NCBI RefSeq assembly: GCF_900478135.1
Contig: NZ_LS483470.1
Span: forward strand, 1,174,501 to 1,238,500
Direction: 5' to 3'
Length of the DNA stretch: 64,000 nt
From: Leminorella richardii
Lineage (GTDB): Bacteria; Pseudomonadota; Gammaproteobacteria; Enterobacterales; Enterobacteriaceae
Shown here: piece by piece, positions 42,968 through 51,871 of the stretch
Layout: every line of letters starts with the position of its first letter
Position numbering within the stretch: the first letter of the stretch is position 1
Position numbers and translations under genes: made by a program
Notes under the pieces: model-generated
What the model was told of the DNA's origin: nothing
The model's input: the letters and a program-made list of their open reading frames with translations, nothing else
Database searches by the model: none

Positions 42968-44665
42968 TTATATCGGGCAACCTTCCGGTACTTTTTTATC
43001 TCCGCTCAGAATGCCGTTATACATCTCGTCCAGCATGGTCTGGGCGATTTCACGCTCGCCCATAATCACGTGGTCAGCGCCGCGCTCGGAGATGTACTCC
43101 ACTTCGTCATCGTAGTGGGCGCGGGCGATAATCAGCAGGTCAGGGCGCTGGGCGCGGGCGTAGGAAACGATTTCACCGGCCTCGTAGCCGTTTGGCGTGG
43201 TGACAAACAGGCAGCGGGCGCAGTCGAGGCGCGCCAGACTGAGGATGTCGTGGTTACCGGCGTTGCCCAAGACTGTGCTGATATCACGTTCACGCAGCAT
43301 TTCCACGCGAGACAGGGAGTTCTCTACCACTACCAGAGGCACGTCAAGGATGTGCATGCGATCGCACAGGATGCTGCCGACTCGGCCATAGCCTATAAGG
43401 ATCACGTGGTTACACATATCCACCGGCACCTGAGCCACTTCTTCTTCCACTACTTCTTCAATAATCTGGTCTTCGATGGTTTCAGTTTTGCTTAAGTACT
43501 TACCGACCAGATTGAACACCAGCGGGTTTAGCAAGATTGATAGGATGGCACCCGCCAAAATCAGGCTTTGCGCGTCTTTGTCGAGCACGCCGAGTGCGAC
43601 ACCCATCGTTGCCAGAATAAAGGCAAATTCACCGATTTGCGCCAGGCTGGCGGAAATAGTCAGTGCAGTGCGTTTGGAGTGGCCGAACAGTCGCACGATA
43701 AAGAACGCCGCCAGCGACTTACCGAAGACGATAATCACCAGCGTGGCCAGCACGGCCAGCGGCTGCTCGATAAGGGTCATTGGTTCAAACAGCATGCCGA
43801 CGGAAACAAAGAACAGTACCGCGAAGGCGTCTCGCAGCGGCAGGGTGTTTTGCGCCGCGCGGTGGCTCAGCTCGGATTCGTTAAGCACCATACCGGCAAA
43901 GAAAGCCCCCAGTGCGAACGACGCCCCAAACAGCTGCACGGAGCCGTAGGCAATGCCCATGGCGATAGCGAGTACCGATAGGGTAAACAGCTCGTTGGAA
44001 CCGGTACTGGCGCTTTTAGCCAACAGCCAGGGCACTACGCGGCGGCCGACGACAATCATCAGGACGATAAAGGCAATCACTTTACCCAGGGTTATTCCCA
44101 GAGAAATTGCCAGGCTGGTGAAGTCACTGTTCCCCTGCTGCATGATGCCGGTCACCGCAGGCAGCAGTACCAGCGTCATGACCATCGCCAGATCTTCCAC
44201 AATCAGCCAGCCGATAGCGATTTTCCCCCGCTGGCTTTCAATCAGCTGCCGTTCTTCTAAGGCACGCAGAAGAACAACGGTACTGGCGGTGGAGAGGCAG
44301 AGGCCGAATACAATGCCGTTAAACAGTCCCCAGCCTAAAAGATGTGCCAGCCCCATCCCCAGAAGCGTCGCGACGGCAATTTGCGCAATCGCGCCGGGAA
44401 TGGCGATTTTTTTTACCGACAGCAGATCTTTTAGTGAAAAATGGAGCCCCACCCCGAACATCAGCAAAATGACGCCCACCTCAGCCAGCTGGTTTGCCAA
44501 CGCTTCGTCGGCAACGAATCCTGGCGTATGTTTGCCCGCGACGATGCCCGCAATCAGATAGCCGACCAGCGGTGAAATCTTCATGCGATTGGCTATCATG
44601 CCGAACAAAAAGGCGAGAACGAGGCCGCCAGCAATGGTGGTAATGAGGGGGGTAGCGTGGGCCAT
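42968..44665 (-). CDS. ybaL: YbaL/RosB-type monovalent cation:proton antiporter
   Basis: A 565-residue CPA2-family inner-membrane protein with about 12 helices (residues 1-390), a hinge rich in Glu, and a C-terminal RCK/TrkA-N nucleotide-binding domain (N-H-V-I-L-I-G-Y-G-R-V-G-S near residue 415). Similar to E. coli YbaL throughout. Its substrate is presumably K+ or Na+ by family; not established. The ATG at 44665 has AAGG upstream and matches the E. coli start. Confidence 0.95.
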   Translation of the reverse strand: MAHATPLITTIAGGLVLAFLFGMIANRMKISPLVGYLIAGIVAGKHTPGFVADEALANQLAEVGVILLMFGVGLHFSLKDLLSVKKIAIPGAIAQIAVATLLGMGLAHLLGWGLFNGIVFGLCLSTASTVVLLRALEERQLIESQRGKIAIGWLIVEDLAMVMTLVLLPAVTGIMQQGNSDFTSLAISLGITLGKVIAFIVLMIVVGRRVVPWLLAKSASTGSNELFTLSVLAIAMGIAYGSVQLFGASFALGAFFAGMVLNESELSHRAAQNTLPLRDAFAVLFFVSVGMLFEPMTLIEQPLAVLATLVIIVFGKSLAAFFIVRLFGHSKRTALTISASLAQIGEFAFILATMGVALGVLDKDAQSLILAGAILSILLNPLVFNLVGKYLSKTETIEDQIIEEVVEEEVAQVPVDMCNHVILIGYGRVGSILCDRMHILDVPLVVVENSLSRVEMLRERDISTVLGNAGNHDILSLARLDCARCLFVTTPNGYEAGEIVSYARAQRPDLLIIARAHYDDEVEYISERGADHVIMGEREIAQTMLDEMYNGILSGDKKVPEGCPI

Positions 44666-44837
44666 CAATATACCTTCTAGCTGAGAAATGGGGGAATAGG
44701 TCAATTTTATGGTATTTGCTGACTTTTTGCTCTAGAAAATTTGTATTTTTTGAAAAATAGTGTGCAGTTCTTACTGAATCGATTAAAGACCGGCATTTTT
44801 ACAAGGTTATGACTGTATCATCAGGCAGTATAAGGAA

Positions 44838-44874
44838 TTTCCCCGAAGAAAAAATTCTTTTCTCTTCGGGGAAA
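44838..44874 (-). other. 12-bp stem-loop after fsr
   Basis: TTTCCCCGAAGA (44838-44849) pairs perfectly with TCTTCGGGGAAA (44863-44874), 7 nt beyond the fsr stop. There is no T tract after it on the minus strand, so it may act as a 3' stabilising structure or a weak terminator rather than a canonical one. Confidence 0.6.
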
Positions 44875-44881
44875 GTGTTGG

Positions 44882-46102
44882 TTACCGACGGCTATGTTCT
44901 ATATTTGGCAAAAGTGCGGTAAGAATGCCGAGTAGAGGCAGGAAAGAGCAAATATGATAAACCGTTTCGATACTGCTGTGGTCAGCAACGTAGCCTAACG
45001 CGGCGGCTCCGAGGCCACCCATACCGAACGACAGACCGAAGAACAAACCTGATATCATGCCAATCTTACCGGGAATAAGCTCCTGTGCATAAACCAGTAT
45101 GGCGGAAAAGGCCGAGGCGATGATAAGACCAATGATCACCGTCAAAATACCGGTCCAGTAGAGAGATGCATAGGGTAAAAGCAGCGTAAAGGGTGCTGCG
45201 CCAAGAATTGACGCCCAAATAACATATTTCCTACCTATCTTATCCCCTACAGGCCCGCCAATAAAGGTTCCGGCGGCAACGGCGAAGAGGAAAACAAATA
45301 GATGAACTTGAGCATTTTGCTGACTTACGCCGAACTTATCCATTAAATAAAAGGTGTAATAGCTGCTAATGCTGGCCAAGTAGAAGTATTTTGAAAAAAT
45401 CAGCACCAGCAGGATGCTTAGAGAGAAAATAATGGTGCTTTTAGGAAGATGGCTTACCGGAGCAGCACGGAAAGGTTTTCCGCCGTTACTGCGCTGCTGC
45501 GCCTGATACCAGCGGCCGATTTGTAGCAGAACGACAATCGCCAACAGCGGCGCGACGGCGAACCAGGTCAGAGAGCCTTTGCCATAAGGAGTGATAAACG
45601 CCGCTGCCAGCAGAGGCCCTAAAGAGGAGCCGAAGTTCCCGCCAACCTGAAACAGTGATTGCGCCATACCGTGCCGCCCGCCAGAGGCCATACGCGCTAC
45701 CCGTGACGATTCCGGATGGAAAACCGACGAGCCAGTGCCCACCAGCGCAGCGGCCAGCAGAACCATCTGGAAGTTTCCCGCAAAGGCCAGCAGGATAAGC
45801 CCCACCAGCGTGAATCCCATCCCGATCGGCAAAGAGTAGGGCTGAGGGTGTTTATCAGTGTACAGGCCAATAAGCGGCTGTAGCAGCGAAGCGGTGAGCT
45901 GATAGGTGAGGGTGATAAGCCCGATCTGGCCAAAGGTCAGCGTAAACTCTCCCTGCAACATCGGATAGATGGCGACAATCAGCGACTGCGTCATGTCGTT
46001 TAGCATGTGGGAAACGCTGATCGCGCTGAGAATGCGGAAAGAAGTTTTGCGCGTGCTGTCGGCGGCCGGAACCGAGGCCGTATTGCCTGTTTGATTCGTC
46101 AT
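44882..46102 (-). CDS. fsr: Fosmidomycin resistance transporter Fsr (MFS)
   Basis: A 12-helix major facilitator exporter. The start at 46102 gives 406 residues, identical in length to E. coli Fsr; a start at 46156 adds 18 residues. Conserved segments include S-H-M-L-N-D-M, G-T-G-S-S-V-F-H-P-E-S-S-R-V-A, F-Q-V-G-G-N-F-G-S-S-L-G-P-L and G-D-K-I-G-R-K-Y-V-I-W. It confers fosmidomycin resistance in E. coli; the natural substrate is unknown. Confidence 0.96.
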   Translation of the reverse strand: MTNQTGNTASVPAADSTRKTSFRILSAISVSHMLNDMTQSLIVAIYPMLQGEFTLTFGQIGLITLTYQLTASLLQPLIGLYTDKHPQPYSLPIGMGFTLVGLILLAFAGNFQMVLLAAALVGTGSSVFHPESSRVARMASGGRHGMAQSLFQVGGNFGSSLGPLLAAAFITPYGKGSLTWFAVAPLLAIVVLLQIGRWYQAQQRSNGGKPFRAAPVSHLPKSTIIFSLSILLVLIFSKYFYLASISSYYTFYLMDKFGVSQQNAQVHLFVFLFAVAAGTFIGGPVGDKIGRKYVIWASILGAAPFTLLLPYASLYWTGILTVIIGLIIASAFSAILVYAQELIPGKIGMISGLFFGLSFGMGGLGAAALGYVADHSSIETVYHICSFLPLLGILTALLPNIEHSRR

Positions 46103-46278
46103 GGTAGTCGCGGGTGTTTCCGAACGTTGTGGTTTGGCGAAGCGCCAGAAGTCCATAGGGCAGAGCCAAACGGCACTTTGCCCCTGAGACTGATAAAATC
46201 GTCTTGATGCAACACTAGTATAGTGTGGCCGCTTTGCCCATTAAAAGCGACTTGTGGCTCACGTTGACACTTTTATCT

Positions 46279-46755
46279 CTAAGGAGCAGCGATGGGTGCG
46301 AAGATCCCCGACGTCAGGCTGCAAAGATCGGCAGGAGCAAGTTCGATATCTAACCCGCGCTTACCGCCCGAGATGTACATAGTTTCAAAGGCTTCAGCAC
46401 CTGCGTCGATAACCGTAGGCAGCCGTTTTTTCTGCGCTAGTGGGCTAATGCCGCCGACCAGATAGCCCGTAACGCGCTGCGCCAGAGCGGGATCCGCCAT
46501 GTCGACTTTCTTGACTGACAGCGCCTTGGCCATCTTTTTCAAGTCCAGCATACCCGAGACGGGGACAACGGCAACTGCCAGCTTTTTCTCATCGCCGTTC
46601 AGGCTGACCAGCAGCGTTTTGTAGACTCGGTTGGCATCCAGGCCAAGCTTTTTAACCACTTCATCGCCAAAGTTGGTTTCATTCGGATCGTGATCGTAGG
46701 GGTGAAGGCTGTAGTTTACCTTTTGCTGTTTTAGCAGGCGAACGGCCGGTGTCAT
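46279..46755 (-). CDS. ybaK: Cys-tRNA(Pro)/Cys-tRNA(Cys) deacylase YbaK
   Basis: A 158-residue trans-editing enzyme that clears cysteine mischarged on tRNA(Pro). The family motifs are present: N-F-G-D-E-V, V-Y-K-T-L-L-V with the catalytic Lys near residue 46, G-Y-L-V-G-G-I-S-P and G-G-K-R-G-L-D-I-E-L. Matches E. coli YbaK (159 residues). Confidence 0.96.
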   Translation of the reverse strand: MTPAVRLLKQQKVNYSLHPYDHDPNETNFGDEVVKKLGLDANRVYKTLLVSLNGDEKKLAVAVVPVSGMLDLKKMAKALSVKKVDMADPALAQRVTGYLVGGISPLAQKKRLPTVIDAGAEAFETMYISGGKRGLDIELAPADLCSLTSGIFAPIAAP

Positions 46756-46870
46756 GGCGCTTTCCTTTTCTGTCAGTGATTCATAATGTGACTATGATAA
46801 CGCGTTGGTGTGGCGTTTTCTCGCCGTCTTTATCGTGAGGGCACTTTTATGCTCAGAGGGCGAAGAACCA

Positions 46871-47675
46871 TCAGGGGGATACGCGTAATATCTCGGGCAG
46901 GCTCTGTTCGCCGAACAGGTGCAGGGCGCCAACCACGACAACATAGTTGCCTTTAGGCAGCGCGTTCAGCCGCTTTGCCCAGTCACGGTTGCGTTCGGTC
47001 ACCATAATGCGATAAATCTCATCCCCCATGCCGTAGGGAAGCTGCAGCGTCTCGCGCTGCGGCTTTTCGTTAAGCCACCAGCGCACCATAATAAGCATCA
47101 GTCGCTGGTTGGCGCGCCAGTGAGTCAGTGTATCGCGCAGCAGGGGCAGCCCTTCTTCGGGCAACCGTTTTAGCAGCGCCATCTGTTTGTCTGCGCCTTC
47201 AAGCTCTATAACGGAAAGCGCCTTCTCGCGGGCGGTCAGGATGCTCTGATAGTCGATGCCGAACTCGCTTTTAAGCCCGGAACGTTCGGCCTGCATGGCC
47301 TGTAGCATGAGGGCTATGTGCCACGCGGGCTTGCTCTCAAAGCTTTCTTCGCGAAGGCCAACCTGCCGACTGCGCTTAAGGAGCTGCTGGTATTCCTGCC
47401 CGCTGAGTTTTTCCGTTAACGGTATGCTCGGAGGCTGAATATCAAAGTCTATGGGCTGAGAAATGTCGACCTCAACGATAAGCGCATCGGCCTGTGCTAT
47501 TCGCTGGCGCAGTGAAAGGGGGGAGCAGGGCCATCTCTCGGCTGCCCATATGAATGCTGCCGACCAGATGAAAGCGGCTGCCGCCGTCGGTGACAACGTC
47601 AAATGCCGGATAGGCATACGGCAGCGAGGGCACCAGCCCTAACATGACGGCCAGACGTCGGAGAATACGTTTCAT
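46871..47675 (-). pseudogene. ybaP: ybaP, TraB/GumN-family protein, frameshifted
   Basis: Two overlapping frames jointly reproduce E. coli YbaP. The first, from ATG 47675, covers the signal-like N-terminus and the F-H-L-V-G-S-I-H-M-G-S motif. The second, ending at 46871, covers A-D-A-L-I-V-E-V-D onward to the C-terminal V-V-V-G-A-L-H-L-F-G-E. They join cleanly if one base is removed from the six-G run at 47518-47523 (C6 in the coding strand). TraB/GumN proteins carry paired G-x-x-H motifs and are thought to be metallohydrolases. Either a real +1 mutation at a homopolymer or a sequencing error. Confidence 0.85.
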
Positions 47676-47916
47676 GGCAGGCCTTAAGCAGTGAATCTAC
47701 TTTAAACGTATTATCAGGTAATGACGAATCAGACAAGGAGATATGATGAGTTGTAGAGGTTAGCGGCGCCCAGCTAGTGTTATTAACAGGCTGTAAATAA
47801 GGTTGATCATGTCATTTGTGTGCGAAGTGAAATTATTATTGTTGTGACTTTTTGTTATTTACTTTAGATTTTTCCTCGGAAATTGGAAATCATTAAGTCT
47901 AGGTAAGGATCCGAGA

Positions 47917-48543
47917 GTGAAAGCTTTTACCATTGTTGCCGCCTGTTTGTTTTTGTTGACCGGTTGCTCAACCATCACAACATATAACCAAAGCCTAAAA
48001 GACTACGAAGGGGACGATCGCGTCGGCATTGCCTTTGGGATGACGTTCACTTCTACCTTTTCTAAATTCGATAGGCAAGTTCGGGTTTATCCTGAAACGT
48101 TAAGATGTATAGACCTTTACTCTGAGCGTAACGGCTTTGTATCAGGAAATCTGTATGGAGATTCGGTTCCCGATAATAAATTCATCGGCGTTCCTGAGGT
48201 TGAAGGGATGTCGAAGAATAGGGCTGAGTTTTGGGTTAGCGCTAAGGATAATATTTCGATCAGAACTATATACACTGGCTTCGTGAAACAAGAAGGGTCG
48301 TTTCCTAATATAAGTAAAGTATCCGAGAGCCTAGTGTCGTTTAAACCCGAAGCCGGGGCGTTCTATTACGTGATGGTTGATATGGAGAAGGTAGATCCGA
48401 TCACGTTGAAATATTTGAGAGTGTATAAAATAACTGAAGATGCAGAGGGTAAGCTGACGTTAAAGCACGTTGACAATATCCCTCAAATTAACAACTGCCC
48501 GGGCCAACAGCCGTGGTTTACCAAAATGGCCGCGGTTATCTGA
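47917..48543 (+). CDS. Hypothetical lipoprotein, 208 residues
   Basis: Begins with a GTG (Shine-Dalgarno AAGGA upstream), then a signal peptide with lipobox L-T-G-C at Cys17. The mature part is beta-rich with scattered aromatics (G-M-T-F-T-S-T-F-S-K; G-A-F-Y-Y-V-M-V-D-M) and two further cysteines. Not recognised. The flanking region and codons are AT-rich compared with neighbours, which suggests later acquisition. It is monocistronic with its own terminator. Confidence 0.7.
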   Translation: MKAFTIVAACLFLLTGCSTITTYNQSLKDYEGDDRVGIAFGMTFTSTFSKFDRQVRVYPETLRCIDLYSERNGFVSGNLYGDSVPDNKFIGVPEVEGMSKNRAEFWVSAKDNISIRTIYTGFVKQEGSFPNISKVSESLVSFKPEAGAFYYVMVDMEKVDPITLKYLRVYKITEDAEGKLTLKHVDNIPQINNCPGQQPWFTKMAAVI

Positions 48544-48580
48544 TTTTTTTACCTTTTCCTGAGGCATTGGGAGAATGCAA

Positions 48581-48617
48581 GAGCCGCCATCCTTGGTAAA
48601 AGATGGCGGCTTTTTTC
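48581..48617 (+). terminator. Rho-independent terminator of the lipoprotein gene
   Basis: AGCCGCCATC (48582-48591) pairs with GATGGCGGCT (48602-48611), followed by a T run. Confidence 0.92.
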
Positions 48618-48642
48618 GTTTTTGTAGGCCGTTCGCTGTCTG

Positions 48643-51555
48643 TCAGCGATTGGGCTTAAACCGCAGCAGCCGGTTAGCGTTGCCAACCACGGTAATTGAC
48701 GACAGCGCCATGGCGGCACCCGCTACAACCGGGTTAAGCAGCGTGCCCGTCAGGGGATACAGCACGCCTGCGGCGATAGGAATGCCCAGTGAGTTGTAAA
48801 CAAAGGCACCCAGCAGGTTTTGCTTCATATTGCGCAGCGTTGCCTTAGACAAGGCAAGCGCGTCGGCAACGCCCTCAAGGCTGTGGCGCATCAGCGTAAT
48901 AGCTGCCGTTTCGATAGCGATATCGCTGCCGCCGCCCATGGCGATACCGACGTCAGCCCGAGCCAGCGCGGGAGCGTCGTTAATGCCGTCTCCTACCATC
49001 GCAACTTTGTGCCCCGCCTGCTGTAGGCGCTCAATGGCCGCGGCCTTACCGTCCGGCAGTACGCCAGCAATGACTTCGTCGATGCCTGCCTGTTGAGCAA
49101 TGGCATTGGCTGTAATCGGGTTGTCGCCGGTCAGCATCACCAGTCGATAGCCCTGCTGGTGGAGGCGATTCAGCGCAGACACGCTGTCAGCCCGCAGCGG
49201 ATCGCGAACTGCCAGCACCGCCGCCAGCTCGCCGTTCACCGCCAACAGCACCGGCGTTGCGCCAAGCGCGGCCTCTTTGCCAATCGCCTGTGCCGCAGCC
49301 TGTGTATCGACTCCCTGCTCTTGCAGCAGTCTTTCGTTACCGAGGATTAGCGTGGTGTTGCCAATCTTACCGGTTACGCCAAGCCCGCGCAGGGTGCGGA
49401 AGTCGCTAACGTCAGGGAGATCCGCCCCCTGAGCTTTTGCCATAATGGCGTGAGCCAGTGGATGGCTTGCTCCCTGTTCCAGAGCGGCGGCGAACTGAAT
49501 GACCTGAGCGTCGTCATGATGGCTAAACAGGTGAATATCGCTGACTAGCGGCTTGCCCTCGGTCAGTGTGCCGGTTTTATCAAACACCACAGTATCTACG
49601 CCGCTGGCCTGCTGGAGCGCATCGGCATCGCGTACCAAAACCCCCAGCTCAGCGGCTCGCCCAACGCCGGAGATAATCGACATCGGCGTCGCTAGCCCTA
49701 GCGCACAGGGGCAGGCGATAATCAGCACAGTGGTGACGATAACCAGCGTATACACCAGCTGCGGCTGTGGGCCTACCAGATACCAGATCAGGCCGCTTAG
49801 CAGTGCAATGGCGACCACAACCGGGACAAACACCGAGGAAATTTTGTCCGCCAGTCGGCCGATTTCCGGCTTGCTGCTCTGCGCCTGCCGCACCAGTTTG
49901 ATGATGCGAGCCAGCGTGGTTTGATTGCCAATGGCGTTAGCGCGAAACAGGGCGCTGCCGTCTTGAACAACGGTGCCCGCGTGCAGTGAGCTACCGACGG
50001 ACTTTTGCTGCGGCATGGCTTCACCGGTGAGCATGGCTTCGTCCATCCAGACCTCGCCCTGTAGCATTTCTCCGTCAACCGGCACCCGGTCTCCCGTCGT
50101 CAGTCGCAGAGTCATGCCCAGCTGAACTTCCGACAGCGGCAACACTTTCTCTCCCTGCTCAGTAACCACTCTGGCGGTCGGCGGCGTCAGATCCAGCAGC
50201 CGCTCAAGGGCTTTGGACGATCGCTGACGCGCCCGCTGTTCCAGCGCGTGACCGAGATTGATCAGGCCGATAATCATAGCGCTGGCTTCAAAATAGACGT
50301 GCCGAGCCTCGTGAGGGAAGAGCGAAGGCCAGATAGCGACACTAATGGAGTAAATCCAGGCGGCGCCGGTGCCCAGCGCAATCAGGGTATCCATAGTTGC
50401 GCTGCCGTTTTTCAGGCTGCGGGCTGCGTTAACATAAAAGTGGCCGCCTGCGGCAATCATCACGCCGAGCGTGACTAGCCCAGCGACAATCCAGAAGGTC
50501 TGGTTGTTAGCGGTCACCATCATGTTGTTGTCAAACATGCCCCACACCATCAGCGGGACACCCAGGGCTAAAGCCAGAGCAGACTGCCAGCGGTAGCGGC
50601 GAATGTTTTGGCGCGACGTCTCGTGTTGACGCGCGCGGCGAGTTTCTTCGTCCTGAATGATTTCTGCACCGTAGCCCGCTTTTTCAACCGCGCTGACCAG
50701 CTCGTCAAACTTCGGATTACCGAACGCCATAGCGCTGCGCTCAGCGAGGTTTACTCGCGCCTGTGCGACGCCGGGCACGCTTTCCAGCGCTTTTTGCACT
50801 TTACTGACGCAGCTGGCGCAGCTCATGCCGTTAATGAGTAACTGAACACTGTCTTCATCATCGGACGGTGTCGCCGGAGTAAGAGTCTCTGCCGCTATCG
50901 CTGGTTCCGGCGTGTCTGATGCAGGAAGCGGCTCAGATTTTGGGCTGACGGCTCCGTCACTAATGGCGGCCTCGTACCCCGCCTGAACAACGGCGTCAAT
51001 CAGTGACTGAGGTGATGCACTACCGGTAACGGTCGCGTGAGTCACGCTCACGTCAGCGTGGCTTACGCCCTCTACGGACTCCAGCGCTTTTTTAGTGACG
51101 CCGACGCAGTGCTGACAGGTAAGCCCCGCCAGTGCCAAATGGACGGTTTGCTCAGAGGCACCTGCGACGGAAGCTTCATAACCCGCCTGTTTCACTGCAT
51201 CGATCAGCGCTTCTGCCGCTGCTGTTCCGTAAATCTCAGCCTTATCCAGCGCGACGTCAGCGGCAATCACACCGTCGACCGCTTCCAGCGCTTTGGCGGT
51301 TCTGCCAGTGCAGTGACCACAGGAAAGCCCGGACAAAGCCAACACCACGTCAGGCTGTGCAATTTGTGCCTGATATCCCGCCTGTTCGACAGCGGCGATG
51401 AGGGCGGCGTTTTTGGCTTCCCCAACGATCTTGGCTGTGGTGACGTTAACGTCAGTGGACTGAACGCCGGGCAGGGCGTCCAGCGCTTTTTTTACTCTTC
51501 CAGCACAGCCCATACAGGACAGCCCGGTCAGTTGTAAAACGGTGGTGTGTTGCAT
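48643..51555 (-). CDS. copA: Cu(I)-exporting P1B-type ATPase CopA with four HMA domains
   Basis: A 970-residue copper pump of the inner membrane. Four N-terminal heavy-metal-binding domains carry CxxC at 14-17, 79-82, 147-150 and 246-249; E. coli CopA has two. A Pro/Ala/Glu linker (about 203-235) separates HMA3 and HMA4. Then follow eight membrane helices with the I-A-C-P-C-A-L-G transport motif, the D-K-T-G-T phosphorylation site, and G-D-G-I-N-D in the ATP-binding lobe. The linker start contains a candidate -1 frameshift site. A CueR-type promoter lies upstream. Monocistronic. Confidence 0.96.
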   Translation of the reverse strand: MQHTTVLQLTGLSCMGCAGRVKKALDALPGVQSTDVNVTTAKIVGEAKNAALIAAVEQAGYQAQIAQPDVVLALSGLSCGHCTGRTAKALEAVDGVIAADVALDKAEIYGTAAAEALIDAVKQAGYEASVAGASEQTVHLALAGLTCQHCVGVTKKALESVEGVSHADVSVTHATVTGSASPQSLIDAVVQAGYEAAISDGAVSPKSEPLPASDTPEPAIAAETLTPATPSDDEDSVQLLINGMSCASCVSKVQKALESVPGVAQARVNLAERSAMAFGNPKFDELVSAVEKAGYGAEIIQDEETRRARQHETSRQNIRRYRWQSALALALGVPLMVWGMFDNNMMVTANNQTFWIVAGLVTLGVMIAAGGHFYVNAARSLKNGSATMDTLIALGTGAAWIYSISVAIWPSLFPHEARHVYFEASAMIIGLINLGHALEQRARQRSSKALERLLDLTPPTARVVTEQGEKVLPLSEVQLGMTLRLTTGDRVPVDGEMLQGEVWMDEAMLTGEAMPQQKSVGSSLHAGTVVQDGSALFRANAIGNQTTLARIIKLVRQAQSSKPEIGRLADKISSVFVPVVVAIALLSGLIWYLVGPQPQLVYTLVIVTTVLIIACPCALGLATPMSIISGVGRAAELGVLVRDADALQQASGVDTVVFDKTGTLTEGKPLVSDIHLFSHHDDAQVIQFAAALEQGASHPLAHAIMAKAQGADLPDVSDFRTLRGLGVTGKIGNTTLILGNERLLQEQGVDTQAAAQAIGKEAALGATPVLLAVNGELAAVLAVRDPLRADSVSALNRLHQQGYRLVMLTGDNPITANAIAQQAGIDEVIAGVLPDGKAAAIERLQQAGHKVAMVGDGINDAPALARADVGIAMGGGSDIAIETAAITLMRHSLEGVADALALSKATLRNMKQNLLGAFVYNSLGIPIAAGVLYPLTGTLLNPVVAGAAMALSSITVVGNANRLLRFKPNR
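50872..50944 (-). promoter_or_regulatory. Candidate programmed -1 frameshift element in copA
   Basis: On the coding strand the slippery heptamer C-CCA-AAA (50944-50938) lies in phase as AGC-CCA-AAA-TCT at codons 204-207. Slippage by -1 makes the next codons ATC and TGA, ending the protein at residue 207, just after HMA3. After a 5-nt spacer, GCCGCT (50932-50927) can pair with AGCGGC (50896-50891). Interleaved with it, CGCCGGA (50912-50906) can pair with TCCGGCG (50878-50872), an H-type pseudoknot topology. In E. coli copA a CCCAAAG site with a pseudoknot makes CopA(Z), a copper chaperone. Here the product would hold three HMA domains. Confidence 0.72.
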
Positions 51556-51619
51556 CGCGTAACTCCTGAGTCTGTCTCCCAGCGGCGCCGGGAGTAAGAG
51601 GATTCTTTCATCGTGGTTA

Positions 51620-51650
51620 AGTCTAAACCTTCCAGCAACAGGAAGGTCAA
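51620..51650 (-). promoter_or_regulatory. CueR-regulated promoter of copA
   Basis: On the minus strand, TTGACC (-35) and TAGACT (-10) are separated by 19 bp, the long spacer typical of MerR-family promoters. The spacer carries the dyad ACCTTCC...GGAAGGT, the CueR box found at E. coli copA. Copper-bound CueR would twist the DNA and activate transcription. The cueR gene is not in this window. Confidence 0.93.
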
Positions 51651-51767
51651 GGATAAAAAATAATCTTTTTTTGTGGGGGATTTTCAGAGACCGATTTGTT
51701 TGGGGGAAGAAAAGAGGATTGCGATCTCGCTCACCTTTTTGCGTTAAGGTGCGATTAATCTCTGTTC

Positions 51768-51794
51768 ATCATATATTATATATCATATATTATT
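51768..51794. promoter_or_regulatory. AT-rich direct repeats upstream of the organic-acid genes (candidate GntR operator)
   Basis: TCATATATTAT occurs twice (51769-51779 and 51783-51793), 14 bp apart, about 80-100 nt upstream of the enolase-superfamily gene. A closely related TCATATATAATATAT block lies upstream of the divergent fumarase-type genes at 59341-59360. This pattern suits an operator for the locus's FCD-type GntR regulator. Inference. Confidence 0.5.
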
Positions 51795-51871
51795 TTCGAG
51801 ATTCAGAACGAACCAAAAACTCTGTTTTTACTTTCAATTGGTTGTATTCAGTCACTCCAAGGAGAATCAAA

